A DNA stretch of 37,604 nucleotides from Burkholderiales bacterium. Its GTDB lineage: Bacteria > Pseudomonadota > Gammaproteobacteria > Burkholderiales > Burkholderiaceae_C. Under the pieces are notes generated by a model that was not told where the DNA came from, ran no database searches, and was given only the letters and a program-made list of their open reading frames with translations. Positions 15,162-24,207 of this stretch are shown here, piece after piece. Made by a program: the position numbers and the translations under genes. The stretch lies in the NCBI GenBank assembly GCA_026400275.1, contig JAPLPK010000120.1:1-37604 (forward strand). Direction: 5' to 3'. The stretch's first letter is position 1, and each line of letters starts with the position of its first letter.

Positions 15162-16241
15162 TTACTTCAGATCGTCCGCAATGATCTTGATGATGCGTTG
15201 GGCGTTGGCCGAGGTTTCCGGAGCGCCTTCGGCATTCAGCACCGCTACGGTGCTGGACTCGCCTGCGCTGCGTACGGAGATGCGGTATTTCAGCGGCTGT
15301 GCCGTGCTGTCCTTGCTGAACAGCTTGCTGAAGAAGCCGGACTCCTTCTTGTTTGCGTTGGGCTCGACATAGCGTACGAAGTACACGCCTTGGCTGCGGT
15401 CGCGGTCTTCTACGGTGAAGCCGGTGCGGTCCAGTGTCAGGCCCACACGGCGCCAGGCGCGGTCAAAACCATCGTCCAGTTGCACCACGGGCTGGCTGCC
15501 CTGTGTGGATACGCGGGCACCTGCTTTGCTGGCTTCGGCCTGCATCACGGCCTTGACCTGCTCAGATGGAGCACCTAGGCGTAGCATCAGGCGGCGCAGA
15601 AACTCGACTTCCAGCTCGGGGTCGGTGGGGCGAGGTTCCCAGATGGTCTGGTCTTTGGACTGGCTGGTGTAGACCTCCACCATGCCGCGGTGGCTGATGT
15701 AGATCTCGGTACCGCCAGTGGCTGTGCGCTCCAGCCGGGTGCGGAACTTGTCGCGCTCACCGGTGGAGTACAGCGAGTCAAATACTTTGCCAATGGTGCT
15801 GCGGATGATGTCCTGCGGCAGCTTGGCGCGGTTTTCGGCCCAGTCGGTTTCCATGATGCCCAGGCTGGCCTGGTCTTCGGTCAGAACGAAACCGTTTTGC
15901 TGCCAGAAGTCGCGTACCGGTCCCCAGAGCTGGTCGGCGGGGCGGTTGATCACCAACCAGCGCTGCGTGCCCGCGCGCTCGATGCGAATGTCACCCAGCG
16001 AAGAGGCGGCAGTAGGTGCGGCAGAGGCGACCTGGCCCACCTTGTAGTTGCTGGCGGTCACGGCACTGCCCGGCACCACGTATTTGGAGTCGCGGGTGAG
16101 TTGGGACAGATCAGGCGGGACCTCCAGCGAAGGGCCGGCCTTGGTCGCGCTCTTGTAGTCGATTTTTTCGCTTTCCAGCACGCTGCAGGCGCCCAGGGCC
16201 AGAGTCAGTCCCAGCAATCCAACTTTTGCAATATGGTTCAC
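15162..16241 (-). CDS. bamC: Outer membrane assembly lipoprotein BamC
   Basis: Lipoprotein subunit of the BAM complex that inserts beta-barrel proteins into the outer membrane. The 359-residue protein has a lipobox LGAC with Cys19, an unstructured segment containing the BamD-binding-type LEVPPDLSQL stretch, and two helix-grip domains (about 85-205, with RWLVINRPADQLWGPVRDFWQQNGF; and about 255-358, with DRAWRRVGLTLDRTGFTVEDRDRSQGVYFVRY). It follows dapA in the same order as dapA-nlpB in E. coli, which supports the call. The 91-base gap from dapA holds a short hairpin (16285-16301). Confidence 0.93.
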   Translation of the reverse strand: MNHIAKVGLLGLTLALGACSVLESEKIDYKSATKAGPSLEVPPDLSQLTRDSKYVVPGSAVTASNYKVGQVASAAPTAASSLGDIRIERAGTQRWLVINRPADQLWGPVRDFWQQNGFVLTEDQASLGIMETDWAENRAKLPQDIIRSTIGKVFDSLYSTGERDKFRTRLERTATGGTEIYISHRGMVEVYTSQSKDQTIWEPRPTDPELEVEFLRRLMLRLGAPSEQVKAVMQAEASKAGARVSTQGSQPVVQLDDGFDRAWRRVGLTLDRTGFTVEDRDRSQGVYFVRYVEPNANKKESGFFSKLFSKDSTAQPLKYRISVRSAGESSTVAVLNAEGAPETSANAQRIIKIIADDLK

Positions 16242-16284
16242 GTGTCGTTCCTAAAAGGGTGAGGGCTTATGCCGCCAACGGTGA

Positions 16285-16301
16285 CCGGGCGGTATGCCCG
16301 G
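16285..16301. repeat. Small hairpin between dapA and bamC
   Basis: CCGGGC and GCCCGG arms with a 5-base loop. No T-tract follows on the transcribed strand, so it is more likely an mRNA-stability or processing element than a terminator. Confidence 0.35.
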
Positions 16302-16332
16302 CGCTTTGTTGCAGCATGTATCGCGAAATGGT

Positions 16333-17214
16333 TTAGATCAGGCCGCCGCTGCGCAGCGCGTCCTGCACGGTGGCGTGCAGATGGGGCGACAACGGGGTCA
16401 TCGGCAGGCGCATGGTGGCGCCGCACAAGCCCATATGGGCCATGGCCCACTTCACGGGAATGGGGTTGGCTTCCACAAATAGGTTCTTGTGCACAGGCAT
16501 GAGCTTGCGCTGGATTTCCATCGCGCCGCGCGCATCGCCCGCCATGGCCGCCACGCACAGCTGGTGCATCAAGCGTGGTGCCACATTGGCAGTGACGCTG
16601 ACGTTGCCTTGGCCGCCGCACAGCATCAGGGCTACAGCGGTGGGGTCGTCTCCCGAATAGACGGCAAAGCCGGCCGGCACGTCGCGGATCAGCCATTGTG
16701 CGCGTTCGATATTGCCGGTGGCTTCCTTGATACCCACGATGCCGGGCAACTGGGCCAGGCGCAGCACGGTGTCGTGCAGCATGTCGGCAACACTGCGGCC
16801 GGGGACGTTGTACAGCACCATGGGCAGGTCCACCGCTTCGGCGATAGCCTTGAAGTGCTGGTACTGGCCTTCTTGTGTGGGCTTGTTGTAATAGGGTACG
16901 ACCTGTAACTGGCAGTCGGCGCCCACGCCCTTGGCGAAGCGGGCCAGTTCAATGGCTTCGGCGGTGGAGTTGGCGCCGCAGCCGGCCATGATCGGCACGC
17001 GGCCCTTGGCTTGCTCCACCGCGACGCGGATGATTTCGCACTGCTCTTCGACGTTGACTGTCGGCGATTCGCCGGTGGTGCCAACCACGCCTATGCAGTC
17101 GGTGCCTTCGGCGATGTGCCAGTCGATCAGCTTGCGCAGGGTGGGGTAGTCCACGCTGCCGTCTTCATGCATCGGGGTCACGAGTGCCACGATGCTGCCA
17201 GTAATGGGTGTCAT
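16333..17214 (-). CDS. dapA: 4-hydroxy-tetrahydrodipicolinate synthase
   Basis: Condenses pyruvate with aspartate semialdehyde in lysine and peptidoglycan biosynthesis (EC 4.3.3.7). The 293-residue TIM-barrel protein starts [11 protein letters not shown] and has TTGES at 46-50, Tyr135 (VLYNVPGR, with Arg140) and Schiff-base Lys163 (GIKEATGN), all at the usual DapA positions. The ATG at 17214 is chosen because it gives the standard N-terminus; another ATG at 17244 would add ten residues. It heads the dapA-bamC-MBL unit, with a palindromic repeat 89 bases upstream of its start. Confidence 0.95.
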   Translation of the reverse strand: MTPITGSIVALVTPMHEDGSVDYPTLRKLIDWHIAEGTDCIGVVGTTGESPTVNVEEQCEIIRVAVEQAKGRVPIMAGCGANSTAEAIELARFAKGVGADCQLQVVPYYNKPTQEGQYQHFKAIAEAVDLPMVLYNVPGRSVADMLHDTVLRLAQLPGIVGIKEATGNIERAQWLIRDVPAGFAVYSGDDPTAVALMLCGGQGNVSVTANVAPRLMHQLCVAAMAGDARGAMEIQRKLMPVHKNLFVEANPIPVKWAMAHMGLCGATMRLPMTPLSPHLHATVQDALRSGGLI

Positions 17215-17302
17215 GTCCGCAGTCTCAAACGGGAAAATGGCCATTCTAACTAGAGCGTGTAACGGGTTTGTGCTCGGTGGCTGTGGCGAAAAATACTGTT
17301 TT

Positions 17303-17357
17303 GCTATCAAATGTGTAGCTTCTCGCGCAGGTATTTAATGCGCTAGAGGCCAATTTC
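17303..17357 (+). repeat. Dispersed palindromic repeat upstream of dapA
   Basis: Near-identical in its conserved blocks to the copy at 6664: GCTATC, GTAGCTTCTCGCGCAGG, GCGCTAGAGGCCAATTT. It occupies the gap between the small membrane-protein gene, whose stop is 3 bases away, and dapA. It probably marks the end of one transcript or shields the next. Confidence 0.75.
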
Positions 17358-17359
17358 AT

Positions 17360-17485
17360 TCAAAAGCAGGCCCACAGCTGGTTGGCCATGTCCACCAGAA
17401 ACTCAGGCCGGGTGTACAGCATGAATACGCCGGCCAGCACGGCCAGCGCAGCGCACCAGGCTAGTGGTTTGATGCTGCGGTGCAT
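17360..17485 (-). CDS. 41-residue single-pass membrane protein behind the MFS gene
   Basis: A short open frame with an N-terminal basic stretch (MHRSIKPLAW), one hydrophobic helix (about residues 8-23) and a C-terminal tail with LYTRPEFLVDMANQLWACF. The ATG comes 3 bases after the MFS stop, so translation could be coupled. I recall similar tiny proteins with the pattern TRPEFLV...WACF in related bacteria, which argues that it is real, but no alignment was made. It may be a partner of the transporter or independent. It ends 3 bases from a palindromic repeat. Confidence 0.6.
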   Translation of the reverse strand: MHRSIKPLAWCAALAVLAGVFMLYTRPEFLVDMANQLWACF

Positions 17486-17488
17486 CCG

Positions 17489-18712
17489 TCATGCCCCTTG
17501 TGCTGCGCCTGCGGCACGGCGTATGGGGGTCTCTTTGACCGGCAGATTCACCAGCCCGGCAAACACACCCAGCGCTATCGCGATGTACCAGACCAGGTCG
17601 TAGTTACCGTTGCGGTCGTAGATGAAGCCGCCCAGCCAGACGCCCATGAAGGAGCCAACCTGGTGGCTTAGAAACACAAAACCGCTGAGCATGGACATGT
17701 GCTGGATACCGAAAATCTGCGCCAGTGCCGCGTTGGTGGGCGGCACCGTGGACAGCCACAAAATGCCCATGGTGGCCGCAAACAGGTACACGCTCGTGGG
17801 CGTCAGCGGCGCCAGCAGAAACAGGCTGATGACCACCGCACGCGCAATGTATATGAAGGCCAGGATGTTCTTTTTCTGCATGCGCTGGCCCAACGTTCCC
17901 GCCAAGTAGGTACCAAACACATTGAACAGGCCGATCAAGGCCAGCGCATAGCTCGCCACCTGGGGCGACAAGCCCTTGTCGCGCAGATAGCTGGGCATGT
18001 GCACACCAATGAACACCACCTGGAAGCCGCAGACAAAATAGCCGGCCATCAGCAGCTGGAAGCTGGGGTACTTGAAGGCTTCTTTCAGAGCCTGGACAAT
18101 GGTCTGTTCCCGGTGTGCTGGCTGGCCGGTGCCAAAGCCGGGCTCCCGCAGGCCCCAGGCCAGCGGCATGATCAGCAGCGCTGCGCAGCCCAGTACCACC
18201 AGGGCCTGCTGCCAACCGAACTGGCTGATCAGCAGCCCTTCGGTGGGCACCATCAAGAACTGGCCGAACGAGCCGGCTGCTGCTGCGATGCCCATGGCCC
18301 AAGAGCGCTTGTCGGCCGGAACATTGCGGCCAATGATGCCGTAGACCACGGCGTAGGTCGTCCCGGCCTGCGCCATGCCGATCAACACGCCGGTACTGAG
18401 CATGAACTGCAGCGGCGTTACCGCATGCGCCATGCCGAACAGGCCCAAGGCGTAAAGCAGCGCGCCCACCAGCATGACGCGGAAGGCACCATATTTGTCG
18501 GCCAGCATACCGGCGAAGACGCCGCTGATGCCCCAGGCCAGATTCTGGATGGCAATCGCGAAGGCAAAAGTTTCGCGGGTCCAGCCCTGGGCCTGGGTAA
18601 TGGGCTGTAGCCACAGGCCGAAACCGTGGCGTATACCCATGGACAGGGTCACGATGGCGCCGCCGTACAGCAGCAACTGGGGGATGGATAAAGCAGGGGG
18701 CGTGCGGTTCAT
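17489..18712 (-). CDS. MFS transporter, OFA/monocarboxylate type
   Basis: A 407-residue transporter with about 12 membrane segments. GIRHGFGLWLQPITQAQGWTRETFAFAIA is characteristic of the OFA/monocarboxylate branch, followed by the loop motif GMLADKYGAFRV between TM2 and TM3. Family members carry oxalate/formate or other small carboxylates; the substrate here is not evident. It is divergent from parE with 89 bases between starts and is followed, 3 bases after its stop, by a 41-codon membrane-protein gene. Confidence 0.83.
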   Translation of the reverse strand: MNRTPPALSIPQLLLYGGAIVTLSMGIRHGFGLWLQPITQAQGWTRETFAFAIAIQNLAWGISGVFAGMLADKYGAFRVMLVGALLYALGLFGMAHAVTPLQFMLSTGVLIGMAQAGTTYAVVYGIIGRNVPADKRSWAMGIAAAAGSFGQFLMVPTEGLLISQFGWQQALVVLGCAALLIMPLAWGLREPGFGTGQPAHREQTIVQALKEAFKYPSFQLLMAGYFVCGFQVVFIGVHMPSYLRDKGLSPQVASYALALIGLFNVFGTYLAGTLGQRMQKKNILAFIYIARAVVISLFLLAPLTPTSVYLFAATMGILWLSTVPPTNAALAQIFGIQHMSMLSGFVFLSHQVGSFMGVWLGGFIYDRNGNYDLVWYIAIALGVFAGLVNLPVKETPIRRAAGAAQGA

Positions 18713-18788
18713 CCCAGCACTGTAGCCAATTTGGCGGAGTGCAAAGCTCGGGCTGTTGTTACATCCAGTATTTGCGGTCCCAAACCAC

Positions 18789-18794
18789 TACAAT
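18789..18794 (+). promoter_or_regulatory. -10 element of a probable leaderless parE mRNA
   Basis: TACAAT ends 7 bases before the parE ATG, placing +1 at the start codon. There is no Shine-Dalgarno sequence between. The -35 region (CAGTAT, 17-base spacing) is weak. Confidence 0.45.
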
Positions 18795-18801
18795 CCGCCG
18801 C

Positions 18802-20778
18802 ATGGCAACCCAAACTTCTGCAACCCCCGCATATTCTGAAAGCTCGATCCGCGTACTCAAGGGCCTGGAGCCCGTCAAGCAGCGCCCGGGCATGTACACC
18901 CGCACCGATAACCCTCTGCACGTGATCCAGGAAGTGCTGGACAACGCTGCCGACGAAGCGCTGGCAGGCCACGGCAAGCGTATCCGCGTCACACTTTTTA
19001 TCGATGGCTCCGTGGGCATCGAAGACGACGGGCGTGGCATTCCGTTTGGCATGCACCCGGAAGAAAAAGCGCCGGTGATCGAGCTGGTGTTCACCCGACT
19101 GCACGCGGGCGGCAAGTTCGACAAGGGCAAAGGCGGCGCCTACAGCTTCTCTGGTGGCCTGCACGGTGTCGGCGTGAGCGTGACCAACGCCCTGGCGCTG
19201 CGGCTGGAAGCCACCTCGTACCGCGAAGGTTCGGTGGCCAAGCTCGTCTTCGCAGATGGCGACGTGGTCGAGCCGCTGCTGGTGCGCAAGGCCGAGTCGG
19301 GCGACCGCAAGTCCGGCACCAGCGTCCGCGTCTGGCCAGATGCCAAATATTTCGAGTCTGTGGTCTTGCCCATGGCCGAACTCACTCACTTGCTGCGCAG
19401 CAAGGCGGTGTTGATGCCCGGCGTTACCGTGACCCTGACGGTCGAGAAAACCAAGGAAGTGCAAACCTGGTCCTATAAGGGCGGCCTGCGCGATTACCTG
19501 ACCCAGACGCTGAACGGCGAGCTGGTGATCCCCATGTTCGAGGGCGAGGGCTTTGCCGACAGCGGCCATGAAATCTTTGCCGAAGGCGAGGGTGCCCAGT
19601 GGTGCGTGGCCTTTACCGAAGACGGTGCGCCAGTGCGCGAAAGCTATGTCAACCTGATCCCCACCACCGTGGGCGGCACCCATGAGCTGGGTCTGCGCGA
19701 CGGCCTGTTCAATGCGGTGAAGAGCTTCATCGAGCTGCATTCCTTGCTGCCCAAGGGCGTCAAGCTGCTGCCCGAAGACGTATTTGCCCGCGCCAGCTTT
19801 GTGCTCAGCGCCAAGGTGCTGGACCCGCAGTTCCAGGGCCAGATCAAGGAACGGCTGAACTCGCGCGACGCGGTGCGTTTGGTGTCTAGCTTTGTGCGCC
19901 CGGCGCTGGAGCTGTGGCTGAACCAGCATGTGGAATACGGCAAAAAGCTGGCCGAGCTGGCCATCAAGGCCGCCCAGTACCGGCAAAAAGCCAGCCAGAA
20001 GGTCGAGAAGCGCAAGGGCTCCGGCGTGGCCGTGCTGCCCGGCAAGCTGACCGACTGCGAAAGCCGCGACCTGGCGCAGAACGAGGTATTCCTGGTCGAG
20101 GGCGACTCTGCAGGAGGCAGTGCCAAGATGGGCCGCAACAAGGAAAGCCAGGCCATTCTGCCGCTGCGCGGCAAGGTGCTGAACACCTGGGAAGTTGAGC
20201 GCGACCGCTTGTTTGCGAATACTGAAATCCACGACATATCGGTGGCGATTGGCGTGGACCCGCATGGCCCCAAGGACACGCCGGACCTGAGCGGCCTGCG
20301 CTACGGCAAGATCTGCATCCTGAGCGATGCGGACGTGGACGGCTCGCACATCCAGGTGCTGCTGTTGACCTTGTTTTTCCGCCATTTCCCCAAGCTGATC
20401 GAGTCTGGCAACGTATATGTGGCGCGCCCGCCGCTGTTCCGTGTAGATGCGCCGGCGCGCGGCAAAAAGCCGGCCTCCAAGGCCTACGCGCTGGACGAGG
20501 GCGAGCTGACGGCGATTCTGGACAAGTTGCGTAAGGAAGGCGTTCGCGAAGGCGCGTGGAGCATCAGCCGCTTCAAGGGCCTGGGCGAAATGAATGCCGA
20601 GCAGCTCTGGGACACCACGCTGAACCCGGATACCCGCCGCCTGTTGCCGGTGCAGCTGGGCAGTGTTAACTTCGAGCAGACTGAAAACCTGATCACCAAG
20701 CTCATGGGCAAGGGCGAGGCCGGTTCACGGCGCGAGCTCATGGAACTGCACGGTGACGCGGTGGAAATCGACGTCTGA
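18802..20778 (+). CDS. parE: DNA topoisomerase IV subunit B
   Basis: ATPase subunit of topoisomerase IV, which decatenates daughter chromosomes. The 658-residue protein has the GHKL ATPase motifs (QEVLDN with Glu44 and Asn48, DDGRGIP at 75-81, HAGGKF, GGLHGVG) and a TOPRIM domain with Glu433 in VEGDSAGG and Asp509-x-Asp511-x-Asp513 in SDADVDGSH. It lacks the roughly 150-residue insert of proteobacterial GyrB, and parC lies downstream, so parE rather than gyrB. The ATG at 18802 gives the standard N-terminus; the mRNA may be leaderless. Confidence 0.96.
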   Translation: MATQTSATPAYSESSIRVLKGLEPVKQRPGMYTRTDNPLHVIQEVLDNAADEALAGHGKRIRVTLFIDGSVGIEDDGRGIPFGMHPEEKAPVIELVFTRLHAGGKFDKGKGGAYSFSGGLHGVGVSVTNALALRLEATSYREGSVAKLVFADGDVVEPLLVRKAESGDRKSGTSVRVWPDAKYFESVVLPMAELTHLLRSKAVLMPGVTVTLTVEKTKEVQTWSYKGGLRDYLTQTLNGELVIPMFEGEGFADSGHEIFAEGEGAQWCVAFTEDGAPVRESYVNLIPTTVGGTHELGLRDGLFNAVKSFIELHSLLPKGVKLLPEDVFARASFVLSAKVLDPQFQGQIKERLNSRDAVRLVSSFVRPALELWLNQHVEYGKKLAELAIKAAQYRQKASQKVEKRKGSGVAVLPGKLTDCESRDLAQNEVFLVEGDSAGGSAKMGRNKESQAILPLRGKVLNTWEVERDRLFANTEIHDISVAIGVDPHGPKDTPDLSGLRYGKICILSDADVDGSHIQVLLLTLFFRHFPKLIESGNVYVARPPLFRVDAPARGKKPASKAYALDEGELTAILDKLRKEGVREGAWSISRFKGLGEMNAEQLWDTTLNPDTRRLLPVQLGSVNFEQTENLITKLMGKGEAGSRRELMELHGDAVEIDV

Positions 20779-20785
20779 TGAACCC

Positions 20786-21595
20786 ATGAATACTTTTGGC
20801 ATCTACCGCAGATTCTGCTTAGGTCTACTGCTACTCTTTTTGCAGCAGATAGCGCATGCGGATGTGTGGGGCTATATCGACCCCCAGGGAGTGGCGCATT
20901 TCTCGACCCAGCGGGAGGACGAGCGCTACGAGCTGTTCTTCCAGGGCGATGAAAGTTTTGACACCACCCAGGGCGTGCAACCACTCGCTAGTGCGGCCCA
21001 GCCGGCGCCCGGCGTGCCGTCCAAATTGTTGGCGTTTTTTGATATTTCTCCCAGTTACAAGCTGGTGAAACACCATCTGCAAGAGGCCGCCAACAAGCTC
21101 AGCATCGACTACGAGTTGCTGCAGGCGCTGATCGTCAACGAATCGGGCTTCAGCGCGACTGCCGTATCGCCCAAGGGCGCGATAGGCCTGATGCAGATCA
21201 TGCCGGCCACGGCCGAGCGCTATGGCCTGGTGGGCGACCCCAAAAACAGCATCGAGCAAAAGCTGACCGACCCGAAGACGAATATCCGTATCGGTACCCG
21301 CTACTTGAGCGATCTGATCCGCATGTTCCCTGGCCAGCTGGATTTGGCGGTGGCCTCGTACAACGCCGGTGAGGGCGCGGTACAGAAGGCCGGTAACCGG
21401 ATTCCTAATTTCAAGGAAACCCAGGCCTACGTCAAAAACGTGCTGCAGCTCTACACCAGCCTGAAGCCTGCGGCGGCCGCGACGGCCCAGCGCCGTCAAC
21501 CCACGCGCGTGCGCATGGAACTGGCCGGTGGTGCTTCTGGCAGGGGCAATATGTCGGCCAGCGCGGACGCCGCTTTGCTGCGCGCTGCTCCCTGA
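20786..21595 (+). CDS. Lytic murein transglycosylase with a DUF4124-like N-terminus
   Basis: Cleaves peptidoglycan glycan strands in the periplasm. The 269-residue precursor has a signal peptide (hydrophobic 11-20, predicted cleavage after AHA25), then DVWGYIDPQGVAHFSTQ, which resembles DUF4124, and an SLT domain with catalytic Glu119 in NESGFSATAVSPKGAIGLMQIMP and the YNAGEGAV motif. A basic, Ala-rich tail follows. It starts 7 bases after parE and sits between parE and parC, coupling a cell-wall gene to the topoisomerase IV genes. An alternative start at 20753 would overlap parE and spoil the signal peptide. Confidence 0.92.
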   Translation: MNTFGIYRRFCLGLLLLFLQQIAHADVWGYIDPQGVAHFSTQREDERYELFFQGDESFDTTQGVQPLASAAQPAPGVPSKLLAFFDISPSYKLVKHHLQEAANKLSIDYELLQALIVNESGFSATAVSPKGAIGLMQIMPATAERYGLVGDPKNSIEQKLTDPKTNIRIGTRYLSDLIRMFPGQLDLAVASYNAGEGAVQKAGNRIPNFKETQAYVKNVLQLYTSLKPAAAATAQRRQPTRVRMELAGGASGRGNMSASADAALLRAAP

Positions 21596-21601
21596 ATTCC
21601 C

Positions 21602-21655
21602 GCTAGGCCTGCCTGCGCCGCTCGGTGGCGGGCTGCCGTGTCTTTTTATTTCTTT
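21602..21655 (+). terminator. Weak terminator-like hairpin between the transglycosylase gene and parC
   Basis: An imperfect GC-rich hairpin (about 21605-21640) with several mismatches is followed by TCTTTTTATTTCTTTT. The T-rich tract is real; the stem is poor. It may attenuate read-through into parC. Confidence 0.3.
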
Positions 21656-21681
21656 TCTGCTTTGAAGTTTGTGTTCTGACC

Positions 21682-24111
21682 ATGACCGACCAACCTGAAT
21701 TGGACCTGCCGCAAGACCCGCCCCAACAGCCACCCCAGCAGCCGCCGGAAGAGCCCGCGCTGATCGTGATGGACGATGGCGGCCAAAGCCTGGCCGGCTA
21801 CGCCCAGCGTGCCTACCTGGAGTACGCGCTCAGCGTGGTCAAGGGCCGGGCCATTCCCGATGTGACCGACGGCCAGAAGCCGGTGCAGCGCCGGATTCTG
21901 TACGCGATGTCGCGCATGGGCCTGGGCTTCGGTGGCCCTAACGGTGCCACCGGTGCCAAGCCCGTGAAAAGCGCGCGGGTTGTGGGCGATGTGCTGGGTA
22001 AATACCATCCGCACGGTGACCAGGCTGCCTATGACGCCATGGTGCGCATGGCGCAGGACTTTAGCCAGCGCTATCCGCTGATCGACGGCCAGGGTAACTT
22101 TGGCTCGCGCGATGGCGATGGCGCAGCGGCGATGCGCTACACCGAGGCCCGCTTGTCCCGTATCACGACGCTGTTGCTGGACGAGCTCGATGAAGGCACG
22201 GTGGATTTCGTGCCCAACTACGACGGCTCTTTTGAAGAGCCCAAGCAATTGCCGGCGCGCCTGCCGTTCAATCTGCTGAACGGCGCCAGCGGTATTGCTG
22301 TGGGTTTGGCGACAGAAATTCCCAGCCATAACCTGCGCGAAATCGCCGATGCCTGTGTGGCGCTTATCAAGACGCCGCAGCTCAGCGAAGAGGAGCTGTT
22401 CACCCTGGTCCCAGGCCCAGACTATCCCGGCGGCGGCCAGATCATCAGCAGCAGCGCCGACATTGCCGACGCCTACCGTACCGGACGTGGCTCCCTCAAG
22501 GTGCGTGCGCGCTGGAAGATCGAAGAACTGGCGCGTGGCCAGTGGCAGCTGGTGGTGAACGAGCTACCGCCCGGTGTCAGTACCCAGCGCGTACTGGAAG
22601 AAATTGAAGAACTCACCAACCCGCGTATCAAGGCTGGCAAAAAAGCCCTGAGCCTGGAGCAGACCCAGCTGAAAGCCTCGGTGCTGTCGGTGCTGGACGT
22701 GGTGCGCGACGAGTCGAACAAGGACGCGGCCGTGCGCCTGGTGTTCGAGCCCAAAACCAGCCGCATCGAGCAGCAGGAGCTGATCACCGCGCTGCTGGCG
22801 CACACCAGCCTGGAAACCTCTGCACCGGTCAATCTGACCATGATTGGCTTGGACGGCCGGCCCATGCAGAAGTCGCTGCGCCAGATGCTGGAAGAATGGA
22901 TTACCTTCCGCCAGACCACGCTGCAGCGCCGCTCGCGCTTCCGCTTGGACAAGGTGCTGGCCCGCATCCATATCCTCGAAGGCCGGCACATGGTGCTGCT
23001 CAACATTGACGAGGTAATTGCCATCATCCGCACGGCAGACGAGCCCAAGGCGGCCTTGATCGCGCGTTTCAATCTCAGCGACATCCAGGCCGAAGACATC
23101 CTTGAAATCCGCCTGCGCCAATTGGCCCGGCTGGAAGCCATCAAGATCGAGCAGGAGCTCAAAAGCCTGCGCGAAGAGCAGGCCAAGCTGGAAGAGCTGC
23201 TGGCCAACCCCACCGTGCTGCGTCGCCTGATGGTCAAGGAGATCGAAGCCGATACCAAGCTGTTCGCCGATGCGCGCCGCACGCTGATCCAAGCCGAAAA
23301 GCGCGCCGTGGTCGAGGTCAAGGTGGTCGATGAGCCTGTCACCGTAGTGGTCTCGCAAAAAGGCTGGGTACGGGCTCAAAAGGGTTGGGCAAAGGACCGG
23401 GCCGCCGGGACGACGGCCGAGTACAGCTTCAAGTCGGGCGATGCGCTGTATGGCACGTTCGAGTGCCGCAGTGTCGATACCCTGCTGGTGTTCGGTACCG
23501 CCAAGGACAAGGTCGGCCGCGTCTATACCGTGCCGGTTGCCTCGCTGCCCGGCGCACGCGGTGATGGTCAGCCCGTGACCACGCTGATCGAGCTGGAGCC
23601 GGGCACCCAGGTGGCGCATTATTTTGCCGGCCCGGGGGCGGCCTGCCTGCTGCTGTCCAGCTCAGGTGGCTACGGTTTCCTGGCCACGGTGGACGATATG
23701 CTGTCGCGCCAAAAGGGCGGCAAGGCCTTCATCACCGTGGGTGAGGGCGAAACGGTGTGCGCACCCTCGCATGCCAGCGGTGGCGGCGGTGGGCAGCCGG
23801 TGCTACCGGCAACCCATGTGGCCTGTGCTTCGGCGGGCGGGCGCATCCTGACCTTCGAGATTACGGAGCTGAAGAACCAGCCCAAGGGCGGGCGTGGTCT
23901 GATGATGATCGATCTGGAAGACAAGGACAGCCTGGCCGGTGCGGTGGCGTATACACGCAGCATCCGTATCGACGGCATAGGCCGTGGCGCCAAACCGCGG
24001 TCGGAAACCCTGGAAATCCGCAGCCTGAACAATGCCCGTGCGGTGCGTGGGCGCAAGGGCAAGGTGGCGGACCTGGGATTCAAGCCCCATGCGGTGTTGC
24101 GACTGGAGTAA
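21682..24111 (+). CDS. parC: DNA topoisomerase IV subunit A
   Basis: DNA-cleaving subunit of topoisomerase IV. The 809-residue protein has a Pro/Gln-rich N-terminal extension of about 30 residues, the breakage-reunion domain with active-site Tyr153 ([10 protein letters not shown]), a coiled-coil/tower region and a C-terminal DNA-wrapping domain (from about 530) that is shorter than in GyrA and ends [20 protein letters not shown]. In the quinolone-determining region ([14 protein letters not shown]) the position of E. coli Ser80 is Gln114 and that of Glu84 is Asp118. The ATG at 21682 lacks a clear ribosome-binding site. Partner of parE upstream. Confidence 0.95.
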   Translation: MTDQPELDLPQDPPQQPPQQPPEEPALIVMDDGGQSLAGYAQRAYLEYALSVVKGRAIPDVTDGQKPVQRRILYAMSRMGLGFGGPNGATGAKPVKSARVVGDVLGKYHPHGDQAAYDAMVRMAQDFSQRYPLIDGQGNFGSRDGDGAAAMRYTEARLSRITTLLLDELDEGTVDFVPNYDGSFEEPKQLPARLPFNLLNGASGIAVGLATEIPSHNLREIADACVALIKTPQLSEEELFTLVPGPDYPGGGQIISSSADIADAYRTGRGSLKVRARWKIEELARGQWQLVVNELPPGVSTQRVLEEIEELTNPRIKAGKKALSLEQTQLKASVLSVLDVVRDESNKDAAVRLVFEPKTSRIEQQELITALLAHTSLETSAPVNLTMIGLDGRPMQKSLRQMLEEWITFRQTTLQRRSRFRLDKVLARIHILEGRHMVLLNIDEVIAIIRTADEPKAALIARFNLSDIQAEDILEIRLRQLARLEAIKIEQELKSLREEQAKLEELLANPTVLRRLMVKEIEADTKLFADARRTLIQAEKRAVVEVKVVDEPVTVVVSQKGWVRAQKGWAKDRAAGTTAEYSFKSGDALYGTFECRSVDTLLVFGTAKDKVGRVYTVPVASLPGARGDGQPVTTLIELEPGTQVAHYFAGPGAACLLLSSSGGYGFLATVDDMLSRQKGGKAFITVGEGETVCAPSHASGGGGGQPVLPATHVACASAGGRILTFEITELKNQPKGGRGLMMIDLEDKDSLAGAVAYTRSIRIDGIGRGAKPRSETLEIRSLNNARAVRGRKGKVADLGFKPHAVLRLE

Positions 24112-24207
24112 ACCCTAGGGCGCGAGCCACGCCAGTCCTATGTTTCCGGTGGATGTCTGTCACAATTTGCGGTGCAAACCGACGGCACATTCAAACGGGG
24201 ACAAACC

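Noticed and set aside
18709-20385. 558-codon minus-strand open frame opposite parE
   Set aside because: parE has all catalytic motifs on the plus strand; the antisense frame has no domain and shows shadow composition.
18802-20778. gyrB instead of parE
   Set aside because: The length of 658 residues, the absence of the GyrB insert and the downstream parC favour topoisomerase IV.
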